Shown one piece after another: positions 1 through 7,202 of a stretch of DNA of 20,464 bases. The DNA is from a bacterium. Its GTDB lineage: Bacteria; Blakebacterota; Blakebacteria; Blakebacterales; Blakebacteraceae. The stretch spans positions 1 through 20,464 of the forward strand of contig JALGWK010000005.1 in the NCBI GenBank assembly GCA_025774205.1. Reading direction: 5' to 3'. The stretch's first letter is position 1, and the number at the start of each line of letters is the position of its first letter. The notes under the pieces were generated by a model, which worked only from the letters and a program-made list of their open reading frames with translations, was not told where the DNA came from and did no database searches. The position numbers were made by a program, and so were the translations under genes.

Positions 1-100
1 GGAAGGCGTTCGCGAACTCCTCGGTCTCCCCGCGGTTCCTGGCGTTCCGGAACGATTCGGGATTGAGGATCAGGGCGATGTTGTTGATCGGTCTGTCCAT
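1..100 (-). CDS. Unidentified protein, N-terminal fragment (runs off window)
   Basis: A frame with no stop runs on the minus strand from an ATG at 98-100 to the window edge and encodes about 33 residues beginning MDRPINNIALILNPESF. It lies 22 nt downstream of the stop of the GNAT gene on the same strand, so co-transcription is likely. The short hydrophobic strand followed by an Asn-Pro turn could be the first strand of an alpha/beta fold, but I do not recognise the family and no function is claimed. No strong Shine-Dalgarno is visible. The frame is also open upstream of the ATG, so a start inside the GNAT gene's 3' end cannot be excluded. Confidence 0.45.
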   Translation of the reverse strand, partial: MDRPINNIALILNPESFRNARNRGETEEFANAF

Positions 101-122
101 CTGCTCGGCCGGGATCGGGTGG

Positions 123-1259
123 TCAGTCAGCCACGGGTCCGAGATCCTTCTGCCAGACCCGGAAGATCTTGTAGATCTCGCCCCCCATCCGCTCCATTCC
201 GGAGCGGACGGTTTCATTGGTTTCCATCTCGTGATGGGTATCGATGACCTTCATTCCTGCTTCAATCCCCGAGCGGAAGATCGCGGCTCCCATAAGGATA
301 TCAAGTCCGCGACCGCGATAATCCTTCTTCACCGCCCCGAGGAGGAGATCGAGCTGGGTCGTCTTCTTCGCAGCTCTCAGGATCTTGAGCAGGCCGAAGG
401 GCAGAAGTCGGCCTTTCGCCTGCTGGATGCCGAGGGTGAGGTCGGGCATGCTGATCACGAAGGCGACCGGCTCGCCATCCACCATCACTGCTTTGACCAG
501 CCGCGGATCGAGTAGGGGCAGGTAGCGTCTGGCAAGGTCCTCCATCTCCTTCTCGGTAAGCGGGACATAGCCGTAGATGTTGGTCTCGGTGTAGGTCTCG
601 TTCATGAGGCTGAGAATGGGCTTCACCCACGGTTTCAATTCCCTGCGCTTCGTGAATTCGGTGACTTCGAAGCCGCGCTCCCTGACCCGATCACAGATCC
701 GCTGGTATTGTTCCGGGATAGGATCGGGGATGGGATAGGTGTAGACGAAATAGTCGATATCCTTGACGTACCCCTCCTCCTCTATGATTCCCGGCAGCCA
801 TTCGAAGTTGTAATAGGTGGCGATCGTGGCCCGATTCTCGAATCCCTTGATCAGATACCCCTCCGGATCCTGATCGGAGAAGCCGTACGGTCCGATGATC
901 CGCTCCATGCCCAGCTGGCGGGACCAGTCCTCGACCCGGTCCAGCATGGTGTGGATCAACTCCCGATCTTCACGGGCCTCGAGCCATGCCCACCGGGCAG
1001 TCTTCTCGCCCCGATGTTCGTTGAAGCGCCGGTTGACGATACCCATGATCCGGCCGACGACTTCATCACCCCGCCTGGCCAGCAGCCGGATCGTGTCGCA
1101 GTGAGAGAAAGACTCGTTCTTCCCGGGATCGAAGAGATTCCATTCATCGGTCCAGATGGGAGGTACCCAGTTCTCCCGTCCCCTGTGTATCTTGGCGGGA
1201 AGGAATATGAACTCTCTGAGATCTTTCCTGGTCTGAACCTCTTTCAGAACGATCTCCAT
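123..1259 (-). CDS. YghO-like GNAT-fold N-acyltransferase
   Basis: A 378-residue protein of the large GNAT-related group that contains E. coli YghO. The N-terminal half carries the family-typical opening (residues 1-60, with FIFLPAKIHRGRENWVPP), a first acyltransferase-like subdomain (VVGRIMGIVNRRFNEHRGE), and the motif IGPYGFSDQDPEG near residue 140. The C-terminal half has a second GNAT-like subdomain with a KKDYRGRGLDILMGAAIF helix, the usual acyl-CoA pyrophosphate-binding region. The ATG at 1259 is preceded by GGAGG (plus-strand 1265-1269) at 5-nt spacing, so this start is well supported. From established knowledge, members of this broad group include bacterial ceramide-synthase-type acyltransferases, so acyl transfer to an amine is plausible. 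The substrate here is unknown. The gene is divergent from the isochorismatase operon and probably co-transcribed with the fragment at 1-100. Confidence 0.8.
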   Translation of the reverse strand: MEIVLKEVQTRKDLREFIFLPAKIHRGRENWVPPIWTDEWNLFDPGKNESFSHCDTIRLLARRGDEVVGRIMGIVNRRFNEHRGEKTARWAWLEAREDRELIHTMLDRVEDWSRQLGMERIIGPYGFSDQDPEGYLIKGFENRATIATYYNFEWLPGIIEEEGYVKDIDYFVYTYPIPDPIPEQYQRICDRVRERGFEVTEFTKRRELKPWVKPILSLMNETYTETNIYGYVPLTEKEMEDLARRYLPLLDPRLVKAVMVDGEPVAFVISMPDLTLGIQQAKGRLLPFGLLKILRAAKKTTQLDLLLGAVKKDYRGRGLDILMGAAIFRSGIEAGMKVIDTHHEMETNETVRSGMERMGGEIYKIFRVWQKDLGPVAD

Positions 1260-1341
1260 CGCGACCTCCGGCAGTTATGCGATGAGGAAGGGTGGAGTGT
1301 AGACCACCGGATAGAACCCCGCAAGTCGGGGCCATGCCGGG

Positions 1342-2040
1342 ATGATCCGTGCAGGGAAAGGACGCCGGAGCGTGAGTGGACTGGGGACCGAAGCGTGGCT
1401 CAGGGCGATCAGAGAGAGGGTCGCTCCCCGTCCGAGCCTCTCCCTCGACCCGCACCGGGCGGCGCTGCTGGTGATTGACATGAACGTCCATTTCACCTCC
1501 TCCGATGGACGCTCATACCTGCCCATGGCGGAACTCATCATCCCGAACGTGAGAGAACTGGTTGACCGCTGGCGGACCATCGGAGCCGAGGTGATCTTCA
1601 CGCGGCACGGCCACCAGGGAGAGCACGATCTCGGTATGCTGGGGAAGTTCTTCTCCGACTACATCGCTACAGATGAGCCGGATGCCGAGATCATCCCCGA
1701 ACTCGCTCCGCTCGATAGCGAGAGGATCATCCGCAAGAACACGTATGACGCCTTCCTCGACACACCGCTCCAATCAATCCTTGAGGAGAAAGGGATCGAC
1801 CAGGTGCTCGTGACGGGTGTCCTGACCCACATGTGCTGTGAGACGACTGCCCGTTCGGCGTTCTGCCGGGGATATGAGGTGTATGTCGCCGTCGATGCCA
1901 TGGCCTCGAAAAGCGAAGACCATCATCTGGGCTCACTTCTTTCGATGGCGGATTCCGTGGCCGTGATGATGAGCACCCGGGAGATCCTCGAGGCCGCTCG
2001 AATGCGACGGTTGTCGCATGACAGGGCACAAGACCGGTGA
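1342..2040 (+). CDS. Isochorismatase-family cysteine hydrolase
   Basis: A 232-residue cytosolic alpha/beta hydrolase of the isochorismatase/nicotinamidase superfamily. The catalytic triad is visible: Asp46 in ALLVIDMNVHF, Lys132 in RIIRKNTYDAF, and the nucleophile Cys165 in GVLTHMCCETTAR, where a second Cys follows directly. The group typically hydrolyses amides or vinyl ethers such as nicotinamide, ureas, carbamates or isochorismate. Nothing here fixes the substrate, and no aryl-carrier domain is present. The start is uncertain: ATG 1342 has only a weak ribosome site, and the in-frame GTG at 1372 would remove ten basic residues that precede the fold. Its stop overlaps the GTG of the next gene by 4 nt (GTGA at 2037-2040), so it is translationally coupled to the flavoprotein and radical SAM genes. 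Confidence 0.88.
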   Translation: MIRAGKGRRSVSGLGTEAWLRAIRERVAPRPSLSLDPHRAALLVIDMNVHFTSSDGRSYLPMAELIIPNVRELVDRWRTIGAEVIFTRHGHQGEHDLGMLGKFFSDYIATDEPDAEIIPELAPLDSERIIRKNTYDAFLDTPLQSILEEKGIDQVLVTGVLTHMCCETTARSAFCRGYEVYVAVDAMASKSEDHHLGSLLSMADSVAVMMSTREILEAARMRRLSHDRAQDR

Positions 2041-2942
2041 GGTCGACCTCGATCATCATCGTCGGCGCGGGACCCGCGGGCTGCGCCGCCGCCGTTCAGT
2101 GCGCGCGCATGGGGGTGATGCCGGTCCTCCTCGACCGCACCGGACGCCCGGGAGGACTGATAGGCAACGCCTGGTCGGTCGAGAACTACCCCGGGCTGGA
2201 ACCGATGGACGGCCGGGAGATCTCGAACCGGTTGAGGGAGTTCCTCGATCGGTTCCGGGTTGAGATAGTACCGGCTGTGGTTTCCGGCATCAGGCGCGAC
2301 AGCGGGCATCTCGTGGTGGACTCGTCCGAAGGTGTCATAGGCGCCGGAGCGGTGGTCGTCGCGACCGGCACCCGGCCGGTCCTGCTCGAAGCACCGGGGA
2401 GTGAAGAGCTGCGAGGTCGGGGTTTCTGCTACGAAGTCCGGGAACTGCTCGAGGCCGACCCGGTCCCGGAGAGGGTGGCAGTCATCGGAGGGGGCGAGGC
2501 GGCGCTCGATTACTCCCTTTCGCTGGCCGGGGCAGGCGCCGGTGTCACCCTGCTGGTCAGGGGGGCAACCCTCCAGGCCGGAAAGAGATTGATCGATCTG
2601 GTGGCGGCAGATGAGAACATTTCGATCCGCTACGGGATCGGGATCGGGAGTCTGAGGAGATCGGGGGAGGGGATGACGGTGACCTTCTCGTCGGAAGAGG
2701 TGGAGGACTCGCTCCACTGCGACGGAGTCGTCGCGGCCATAGGCAGGGAAACCGCGACAGATCACCTGCCGGAGGAGCTGAGGGGCGGTGACACGGCTAC
2801 GGTTGGTACCGGCTGGGAGGGATTGTATATCGTGGGGGACGCAAGACTCGGCGCGCTCGGACAGGTGGGGATCGCGGTCGGGGATGGTCTGGAGGCGGCC
2901 ATGGCCGCTGTATCACTGGTGAAGGGAAGGGATGAGTCGTGA
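2037..2942 (+). CDS. TrxR-like FAD/NAD(P)-dependent oxidoreductase lacking the CxxC pair
   Basis: A 301-residue flavoprotein with the thioredoxin-reductase fold. The FAD-binding GxGxxG is at residues 9-14 (IIVGAGPAGCAAA), the ATG-type motif is in VVVATGTRPV, the NAD(P)-binding GGGEAA follows in VAVIGGGEAALDYS, and the C-terminal FAD motif is GDARLGALGQVGIAVGDG. Where thioredoxin reductases carry CATCDG after the GRG turn, this protein reads GRGFCYEVRELL. It has one cysteine only, so it cannot form the redox disulfide that reduces thioredoxin. This resembles ferredoxin-NADP-reductase-type relatives of TrxR. The GTG start at 2037 overlaps the upstream stop by 4 nt, and its own stop overlaps the downstream GTG by 4 nt. 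Inference: it passes NAD(P)H electrons to a partner, possibly the adjacent radical SAM protein. Confidence 0.85.
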   Translation: MRSTSIIIVGAGPAGCAAAVQCARMGVMPVLLDRTGRPGGLIGNAWSVENYPGLEPMDGREISNRLREFLDRFRVEIVPAVVSGIRRDSGHLVVDSSEGVIGAGAVVVATGTRPVLLEAPGSEELRGRGFCYEVRELLEADPVPERVAVIGGGEAALDYSLSLAGAGAGVTLLVRGATLQAGKRLIDLVAADENISIRYGIGIGSLRRSGEGMTVTFSSEEVEDSLHCDGVVAAIGRETATDHLPEELRGGDTATVGTGWEGLYIVGDARLGALGQVGIAVGDGLEAAMAAVSLVKGRDES

Positions 2943-3874
2943 ACCTGGAGATCGTACGAACCACCGGAGAAGATGAGCTGGCCCAAGTGTTCGTGGCCCG
3001 GCTCGAGGACGGCTACGCGATCGAATTCGTGGAATCGGTCCAGCCGCCCTTCTCGCGCGAAGAGAAATGGGTGCTGATCGTGTCGACCCTCAGGGGTTGT
3101 CCGGTCGGCTGTCCGATCTGCGACGCAGGGGGAGATTACGCCGGGAAACTCTCGCGGGATGAGATCATGGCCCAGATCGACTTCCTGATCCGGAGGCGGT
3201 ATCCGGACGGCCGGGTGCCGGTGCCGAAACTGAAGCTGCAGTTCGCCCGGATGGGAGATCCCGCCCTGAACGAGGCCGTGCTGGAGGTGCTCGAAACTCT
3301 GCCCGACAGGTACGAACTACCGGGACTGCTGCCCAGCGTTTCGACGGTGGCTCCGTCGGGCTGTGATGACTTCTTCGAGCGGCTCATCACGATCAAAGAC
3401 ACGCACTACTCCGGTGGCCGGTTCCAGATGCAGTTCTCACTGCACACCACCGACGAAGAGAGTCGACGTCGGCTCATTCCCTGCCGGACCTGGTCGCTGG
3501 AACAGATTGCCGCGTACGGTGACCGGTTCTTCCGGGCCGGGGATCGGCGGATTACCCTGAACTTCGCCCCGGCGGTCGGTCTGCCTCTTGAACCGGCCGC
3601 GCTTCTGCCCCTCTTCTCTCCCGATCGGTTCTTCATCAAACTGACGCCGATCAATCCCACCCACGCGTCGGTCGATTCACGGCTGGTCGGGCTGATCGAT
3701 CCGGATGATGAGGCTTCCAACCGCGCGAGAGTCGAATCATTCGAGGCGTGCGGTTACGATACCCTGCTGAGTATCGGTGAGGTGCGGGAGAACGCGATCG
3801 GATCGAACTGCGGGATGTATGTGACGCAGATGGAGAAGATGGCCGGTCAGGTCCACACCGGTCCCGGGCAATGA
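2939..3874 (+). CDS. RlmN/Cfr-like radical SAM protein, non-canonical
   Basis: A 311-residue radical SAM protein with the CxxxCxxC cluster at Cys54, Cys58 and Cys61 (RGCPVGCPIC). Homology to the RlmN/Cfr rRNA methyltransferases is visible throughout: an entry strand ARLEDGYAIEFVES, MGDPALN at 105-111 in place of MGEPLLN, SVSTVAPSG, QFSLHTTDEESRRRLIP, a KLTPINPTHAS strand, and the terminal Cys291 in IGSNCGMY, which aligns with the methyl-carrying Cys355 of E. coli RlmN. Two things differ. The N-terminal RNA-binding helical domain of RlmN is missing or reduced, and Ile47 occupies the place of the second catalytic cysteine (Cys118 of RlmN, seven residues before the first cluster Cys). GTG 2939 overlaps the previous stop by 4 nt. 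It is probably not a housekeeping RlmN; the substrate may be RNA or a small molecule. Confidence 0.8.
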   Translation: MNLEIVRTTGEDELAQVFVARLEDGYAIEFVESVQPPFSREEKWVLIVSTLRGCPVGCPICDAGGDYAGKLSRDEIMAQIDFLIRRRYPDGRVPVPKLKLQFARMGDPALNEAVLEVLETLPDRYELPGLLPSVSTVAPSGCDDFFERLITIKDTHYSGGRFQMQFSLHTTDEESRRRLIPCRTWSLEQIAAYGDRFFRAGDRRITLNFAPAVGLPLEPAALLPLFSPDRFFIKLTPINPTHASVDSRLVGLIDPDDEASNRARVESFEACGYDTLLSIGEVRENAIGSNCGMYVTQMEKMAGQVHTGPGQ

Positions 3875-3895
3875 CCGCTGCCATGATGTCTTCGG

Positions 3896-5263
3896 TCAGC
3901 TGACCGTTTCCGAATCTCTCTCCGGTTCGAGCCGGTCCAGATATGTCCGGACCGAACTGATCGCGACACCGGAGAGCACTGCCACCCCGATGAGATTCGT
4001 CAGCGCCATCATCCCGTTGAATATGTCGCCGATCGACCAGCTGGTCTCGACCCCCATCGAAGCGCCCAGGAAGATGAGGATACAGAACAGCCATCTGAAG
4101 GGGAGACGGATCTTCGGCCCGAAGAGGTAACTGTATGAGATCTCGCCGTAATACGGGTTGGCGATGAGACTCGAGAAACCGAAGAGAAGTGAGGAAGCCG
4201 CCACGATCAGACCACCGATGCCGGGGATTGCGGTGTTGAAGGCGTTGACGGTCATCTCGGTGCTGATCCCTTCTGTCCATGCCCCTGTCACCAGCACTGC
4301 CAGGGCGGTGAGGGTGCAGACCACCAGCGTGTCGATGAACACATCAAGCGCCGCGATCATCCCCTGCCGGGCAGGTTCACTGGTCCGGGCGGCGGCGTGG
4401 AAGACGGCCGCCGTTCCCGTCCCGGCCTCGTTCGAGTAGGCTCCCTTCGCGAAACCCTGGCGTATCGCGTGCGCGATGGTGGCGCCCGCGATTCCTCCGC
4501 CGACAGCCTGGGGGTTGAACGCGCCCCTGAATATCAGTCCCAGCGCCTCCGGGATCCGGTTCGCGAAAAGAGCGACCGTGACGAGAGCTCCGCCGAGGTA
4601 GAGCACGACCATGAAGGGACTCAGCACCACCGTGACGCGGGCGATCCACTTGATACCGCCGATGATGACCAGCCAGACCGCCAGCGCCAGCCCGAGTCCG
4701 GAGATCCAGGGTGCGATACCCACCTGGGTTTTCAGGGCCAGGGCGATCGAATTCGACTGCACAATCGTGGTCGCGAAGAGCGCCTTCCCCCCCATGAAGA
4801 ACGCGAAGATAGCCGCCAGCCAGCCGAGTCCGAGACCGCGGCTGATGTAGTACATCGGTCCGCCCGCCACACTGCCGTCGGGAGTGATGATCCGGAAGCG
4901 CTGCCCGAGCACGGCCTCGACGATCTTGGTGGCCATTCCGAAGAAGGCGGCGAGCCACATCCAGAACACGGTGCCCGGGCCGCCAAGGGCTATCGCCGTA
5001 CAGACCCCGGCGATATTCCCGTTGCCGATCGTGGCTGCCAGCGAGGTGGTCAGGGCCTGCAGGGGGGAAATGTCACCGGTGAGGTCCTCGTCATCCTTGC
5101 CGCGGAGCAGGAGGCGGATTGAGAGACCGAGCCTGCGGATCTGAATGAAGCGGAGTCGAACGGTGAGGAATATCCCTACTCCGATCAGGAGCAGGAGCGT
5201 ATGGGGCCCCCAGACGATGGCGCCCAGGAGGTTGACAATCCGTTCGAACAGCCCTGTCTCCAC
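3896..5263 (-). CDS. Sodium:alanine (AGCS-family) symporter
   Basis: A 455-residue inner-membrane carrier of the alanine/glycine:cation symporter family, which imports small neutral amino acids with Na+ or H+. The family signature region is intact (residues about 65-115): DISPLQALTTSLAATIGNGN, then IAGVCTAIALGGPG and FWMWLAAFFGM. Family-typical segments follow: GQRFRI, GGPMYYISRGLG, the later GFAKGAYSNEAGTGTAA helix, and a terminal hydrophobic block ending near LIGVAVLSG. About ten to eleven hydrophobic segments are apparent and the length is normal. The start is a GTG at 5261-5263, with a purine-rich stretch (AGGGG) upstream on the minus strand. A sigma70-like promoter lies 50-80 nt upstream. 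Its 3' end faces the radical SAM gene with a 21-nt gap and no obvious terminator hairpin. Substrate identity within the family cannot be read from sequence. Confidence 0.93.
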   Translation of the reverse strand: METGLFERIVNLLGAIVWGPHTLLLLIGVGIFLTVRLRFIQIRRLGLSIRLLLRGKDDEDLTGDISPLQALTTSLAATIGNGNIAGVCTAIALGGPGTVFWMWLAAFFGMATKIVEAVLGQRFRIITPDGSVAGGPMYYISRGLGLGWLAAIFAFFMGGKALFATTIVQSNSIALALKTQVGIAPWISGLGLALAVWLVIIGGIKWIARVTVVLSPFMVVLYLGGALVTVALFANRIPEALGLIFRGAFNPQAVGGGIAGATIAHAIRQGFAKGAYSNEAGTGTAAVFHAAARTSEPARQGMIAALDVFIDTLVVCTLTALAVLVTGAWTEGISTEMTVNAFNTAIPGIGGLIVAASSLLFGFSSLIANPYYGEISYSYLFGPKIRLPFRWLFCILIFLGASMGVETSWSIGDIFNGMMALTNLIGVAVLSGVAISSVRTYLDRLEPERDSETVS

Positions 5264-5313
5264 GGTTCGGACACCCCTTCCTCGATCCCCGACGGCAGGT
5301 CGGGATCGGGATC

Positions 5314-5342
5314 ATTGTAGTGGCGGATCAGATGGGCCTCAA
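5314..5342 (-). promoter_or_regulatory. Putative sigma70-type promoter for the AGCS symporter
   Basis: Read on the minus strand, TTGAGG (plus 5337-5342) and TACAAT (plus 5314-5319) are separated by exactly 17 nt. They match the -35 consensus at 4 of 6 positions and the -10 consensus at 5 of 6. This would place a transcript start about 40-45 nt ahead of the GTG start at 5263. No operator is obvious, although an imperfect inverted repeat (5285-5308 region, ATCCCCGAC / GTCGGGAT) lies in the predicted leader. Confidence 0.5.
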
Positions 5343-5373
5343 TGTTCAGTGCCAGCAGGAGGTATACATGGAG

Positions 5374-5396
5374 TATGATTGAATCCCGGATCCGGG
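5374..5396 (+). promoter_or_regulatory. Tentative -10 element with adjoining 12-bp palindrome before the M14 peptidase
   Basis: TATGAT at 5374-5379 matches the -10 consensus at 5 of 6 positions. It is followed five bases later by the perfect palindrome CCCGGATCCGGG (5385-5396), about where transcription would begin. No convincing -35 hexamer sits 16-18 nt upstream, so promoter status is weak. The palindrome could be an operator or chance in GC-rich DNA. Confidence 0.25.
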
Positions 5397-5442
5397 CCCG
5401 GGAGACAGGCCCGCCACATAACCCCTGCAGTCGAGGTTGACC

Positions 5443-7044
5443 ATGCGAACCAGGTCGAGTGTTCCCGTAATCAGAACCGTCATCGTAACGATCTTCCTGC
5501 TGACCGCGGTGAGCCCCGCAGTCGCCCAGATCGATATGTTGACCCCGGCGGAAGCCTCAGGCTTCACCGAATACACTACCTACACGGAGATGATGTCCTG
5601 GCTCCAGGTGGTACAGGCGAAATCCCTCGAGATGAGCCTGGCCATCTATGGTGAATCGTACGAGGGGCGGGAGATCCCGGTTGCCATCTTCAGCCGTCCC
5701 TTGATCCGCGAGCCGTGGGAGGCGCTTGTCTCGGACAAGCCGATCGCGGTGGTGGCTGCCAACGTGCACGGCGGTGAGCGGACCCTCCGGGAATCACTCC
5801 TCATCCTGGTGCGTGAACTGGCCACGCCAGGTACGGCGGCCAACCGGCTGCTCGACGATCTCGTCATCCTGGTGGTGCCGTCGGTCAATCCCGATGGACT
5901 GGAGGCGCAGCCGCGCCCGACGCGGGGGAACGCCTGGGGGATCGATCTGAACCGAGACTACATGAAACTGGAACAGGATGCCCTCGCTGCCTACGTGGCC
6001 GGGATCGCGAACACCTGGCATCCCCACGTCCTGGTGGATGGGCACAACGGCGGATCGTATCCCTATAACGTCTGCTACGCCAGTACGAGCCATGACACTC
6101 CCGACCCCCGCATCACACAGCTCTGTGATGAGGAGATCTTTCCCTTCATGAACGCCATGATGGAGGAGAACGGATACCGGTCTTTCTACTACAGCGGGGG
6201 TGACCGTACCAAATGGCGGACCGGGGGCTCCGATCCCCGGATCGCCAGGAACTATCTCGGCTTCTCCAACAGCATCGGCATCCTCTTCGAGTCCCCCGGG
6301 GGACAGGAGATGGAGCCGGGAGTATTGAGCGGAGTGGTTGGCTACCATTCGATCCTCGAGTACACCGCCCGGAATCCGCGCAAGGTGAGAGAGGTGGTGA
6401 GCAATGCCCGCTGGGGTACGGTGGCAAAGGGCGAGAACCCGGGTGATGCCCTCACCGTCCAGCAGGTGTACGGTCCGGCCGACTTCCAGGTGACCTACCA
6501 GATCAGAGAGGGGGGCCGGGGAGATCCCACCTCGGAACTGATCACAGTCACCAGCGACAGCCTCATGAAGAAGCCGATCCCCACGCTTCAGCGGACCTGG
6601 CCCTTCGCCTACCTCCTGCCGCGGGACGCGGTCGACGCCGTGGCGATGCTGCGCCGGCACAACATCACCATTGAAGTGCTGCAGGATACCCTGACCCTCG
6701 AAGTCCAGGCCTACAAGCCGGCTGGCTTCTCCTGGAGACAGGAATACAACCACAATGCCGCGGTAGTCGTGGAGGTCGAGGAAGTGGTGACGTTCACCCA
6801 GCGGTTCCCGGCCGGCACCTACGTTATCCCGACGGGGCAGTTCATGGGTCGGGTGGCGGCTCACCTGCTCGAGCCGGAGACCGATGACAACGTGGTCAGG
6901 TGGAACACGATGGACGCCTGGCTGCCACTCTCGGAACCATCCAGGTTCCGGCGCAGTCGACCCGGGACTGAACCGCCGCCGCGGGTCATCCCGATCTGGA
7001 AGGTGATGCGGCCGGTCCCGATGCCGACCCGGATCCTGCGGTAG
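5443..7044 (+). CDS. Secreted M14-family zinc carboxypeptidase
   Basis: A 533-residue exported metallopeptidase. Residues 1-29 form a Sec signal peptide: basic MRTR, a hydrophobic core [14 protein letters not shown], and probable cleavage after AVA. The M14 active site is complete: zinc ligands His109 and Glu112 in NVHGGERT, His201 in VLVDGHNGG, substrate-binding Asn170-Arg171 in GIDLNRDY, and the catalytic glutamate Glu283 in ILFESPGG. The C-terminal part has the [10 protein letters not shown] and [15 protein letters not shown] segments typical of the large M14 peptidases in Gemmatimonadota/Bacteroidota-type bacteria. It presumably trims peptides in the periplasm or outside the cell. ATG 5443 is chosen over the in-frame TTG at 5437 because GAGG lies 5-8 nt ahead of it. 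The gene stands alone, divergent from the symporter, and a hairpin follows about 50 nt after the stop. Confidence 0.9.
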   Translation: MRTRSSVPVIRTVIVTIFLLTAVSPAVAQIDMLTPAEASGFTEYTTYTEMMSWLQVVQAKSLEMSLAIYGESYEGREIPVAIFSRPLIREPWEALVSDKPIAVVAANVHGGERTLRESLLILVRELATPGTAANRLLDDLVILVVPSVNPDGLEAQPRPTRGNAWGIDLNRDYMKLEQDALAAYVAGIANTWHPHVLVDGHNGGSYPYNVCYASTSHDTPDPRITQLCDEEIFPFMNAMMEENGYRSFYYSGGDRTKWRTGGSDPRIARNYLGFSNSIGILFESPGGQEMEPGVLSGVVGYHSILEYTARNPRKVREVVSNARWGTVAKGENPGDALTVQQVYGPADFQVTYQIREGGRGDPTSELITVTSDSLMKKPIPTLQRTWPFAYLLPRDAVDAVAMLRRHNITIEVLQDTLTLEVQAYKPAGFSWRQEYNHNAAVVVEVEEVVTFTQRFPAGTYVIPTGQFMGRVAAHLLEPETDDNVVRWNTMDAWLPLSEPSRFRRSRPGTEPPPRVIPIWKVMRPVPMPTRILR

Positions 7045-7097
7045 TACCCGCCGGAGAATCCAACCGGGGTGCGATCCCGGCAGCGTTCCGGACCGAT

Positions 7098-7127
7098 GCG
7101 GGAGCCCTGTCTGTTCCGGGCTCCTGC
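7098..7127 (+). terminator. Hairpin downstream of the M14 gene, possible terminator or attenuator stem
   Basis: GCGGGAGCCC (7098-7107) pairs with GGGCTCCTGC (7118-7127) around a 10-nt loop: seven perfect GC-rich pairs plus three more with one G-U. It begins 54 nt after the M14 stop. The following bases (GCGCTTGTCTCTCC) are only weakly T-rich, so this is not a textbook intrinsic terminator. Its right arm and loop overlap the left arm of a second inverted repeat (7111-7120), so the two foldings exclude each other. Confidence 0.45.
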
Positions 7128-7150
7128 GCGCTTGTCTCTCCCCGGAACAG
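7111..7150 (+). repeat. 10-bp perfect inverted repeat upstream of rubredoxin
   Basis: CTGTTCCGGG (7111-7120) and CCCGGAACAG (7141-7150) are perfect inverted copies with a 20-nt centre. As DNA this could be a two-site operator. The right half lies between a candidate -35 (TTGTCT, 7132-7137) and -10 (TACATT, 7154-7159). As RNA it would form a stem that competes with the hairpin at 7098-7127. It sits 52 nt before the rubredoxin start codon. Confidence 0.55.
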
Positions 7151-7159
7151 GAGTACATT
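7132..7159 (+). promoter_or_regulatory. Candidate promoter of the rubredoxin-flavodiiron operon
   Basis: TTGTCT (7132-7137) and TACATT (7154-7159) are spaced by 16 nt, each matching the sigma70 consensus at 4 of 6 positions. The right arm of a perfect 10-bp inverted repeat (7141-7150) fills the spacer, a classic position for a repressor or activator site. Transcription would begin near 7166 and leave a leader of about 37 nt. Confidence 0.35.
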
Positions 7160-7188
7160 GTCGGACGGAACTCACCCGCACCTTCACC

Positions 7189-7195
7189 GAGGAGG
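7189..7195 (+). promoter_or_regulatory. Ribosome binding site deciding the rubredoxin start
   Basis: GAGGAGG lies 7 nt before ATG 7203. It fixes the rubredoxin start there rather than at in-frame codons from 7158 on, which would add 15 residues unlike any rubredoxin N-terminus. Confidence 0.75.
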
Positions 7196-7202
7196 ACAAC
7201 CG

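Noticed and set aside
43-54. 12-bp palindrome CGTTCCGGAACG
   Set aside because: It lies inside a coding fragment and is easily explained by GC-rich codons, although its core resembles the half-sites before rubredoxin.
63-515. A plus-strand 150-codon open frame beginning with a signal-peptide-like sequence
   Set aside because: It lies wholly antisense to the well-supported GNAT gene and its downstream neighbour; the rest of the frame shows no family resemblance and no ribosome binding site was seen.
1317-1331. Small hairpin CCCCG-CAAGT-CGGGG ahead of the isochorismatase gene
   Set aside because: Five base pairs only, in GC-rich DNA, with no T-tract and no conserved context visible; too weak to annotate.
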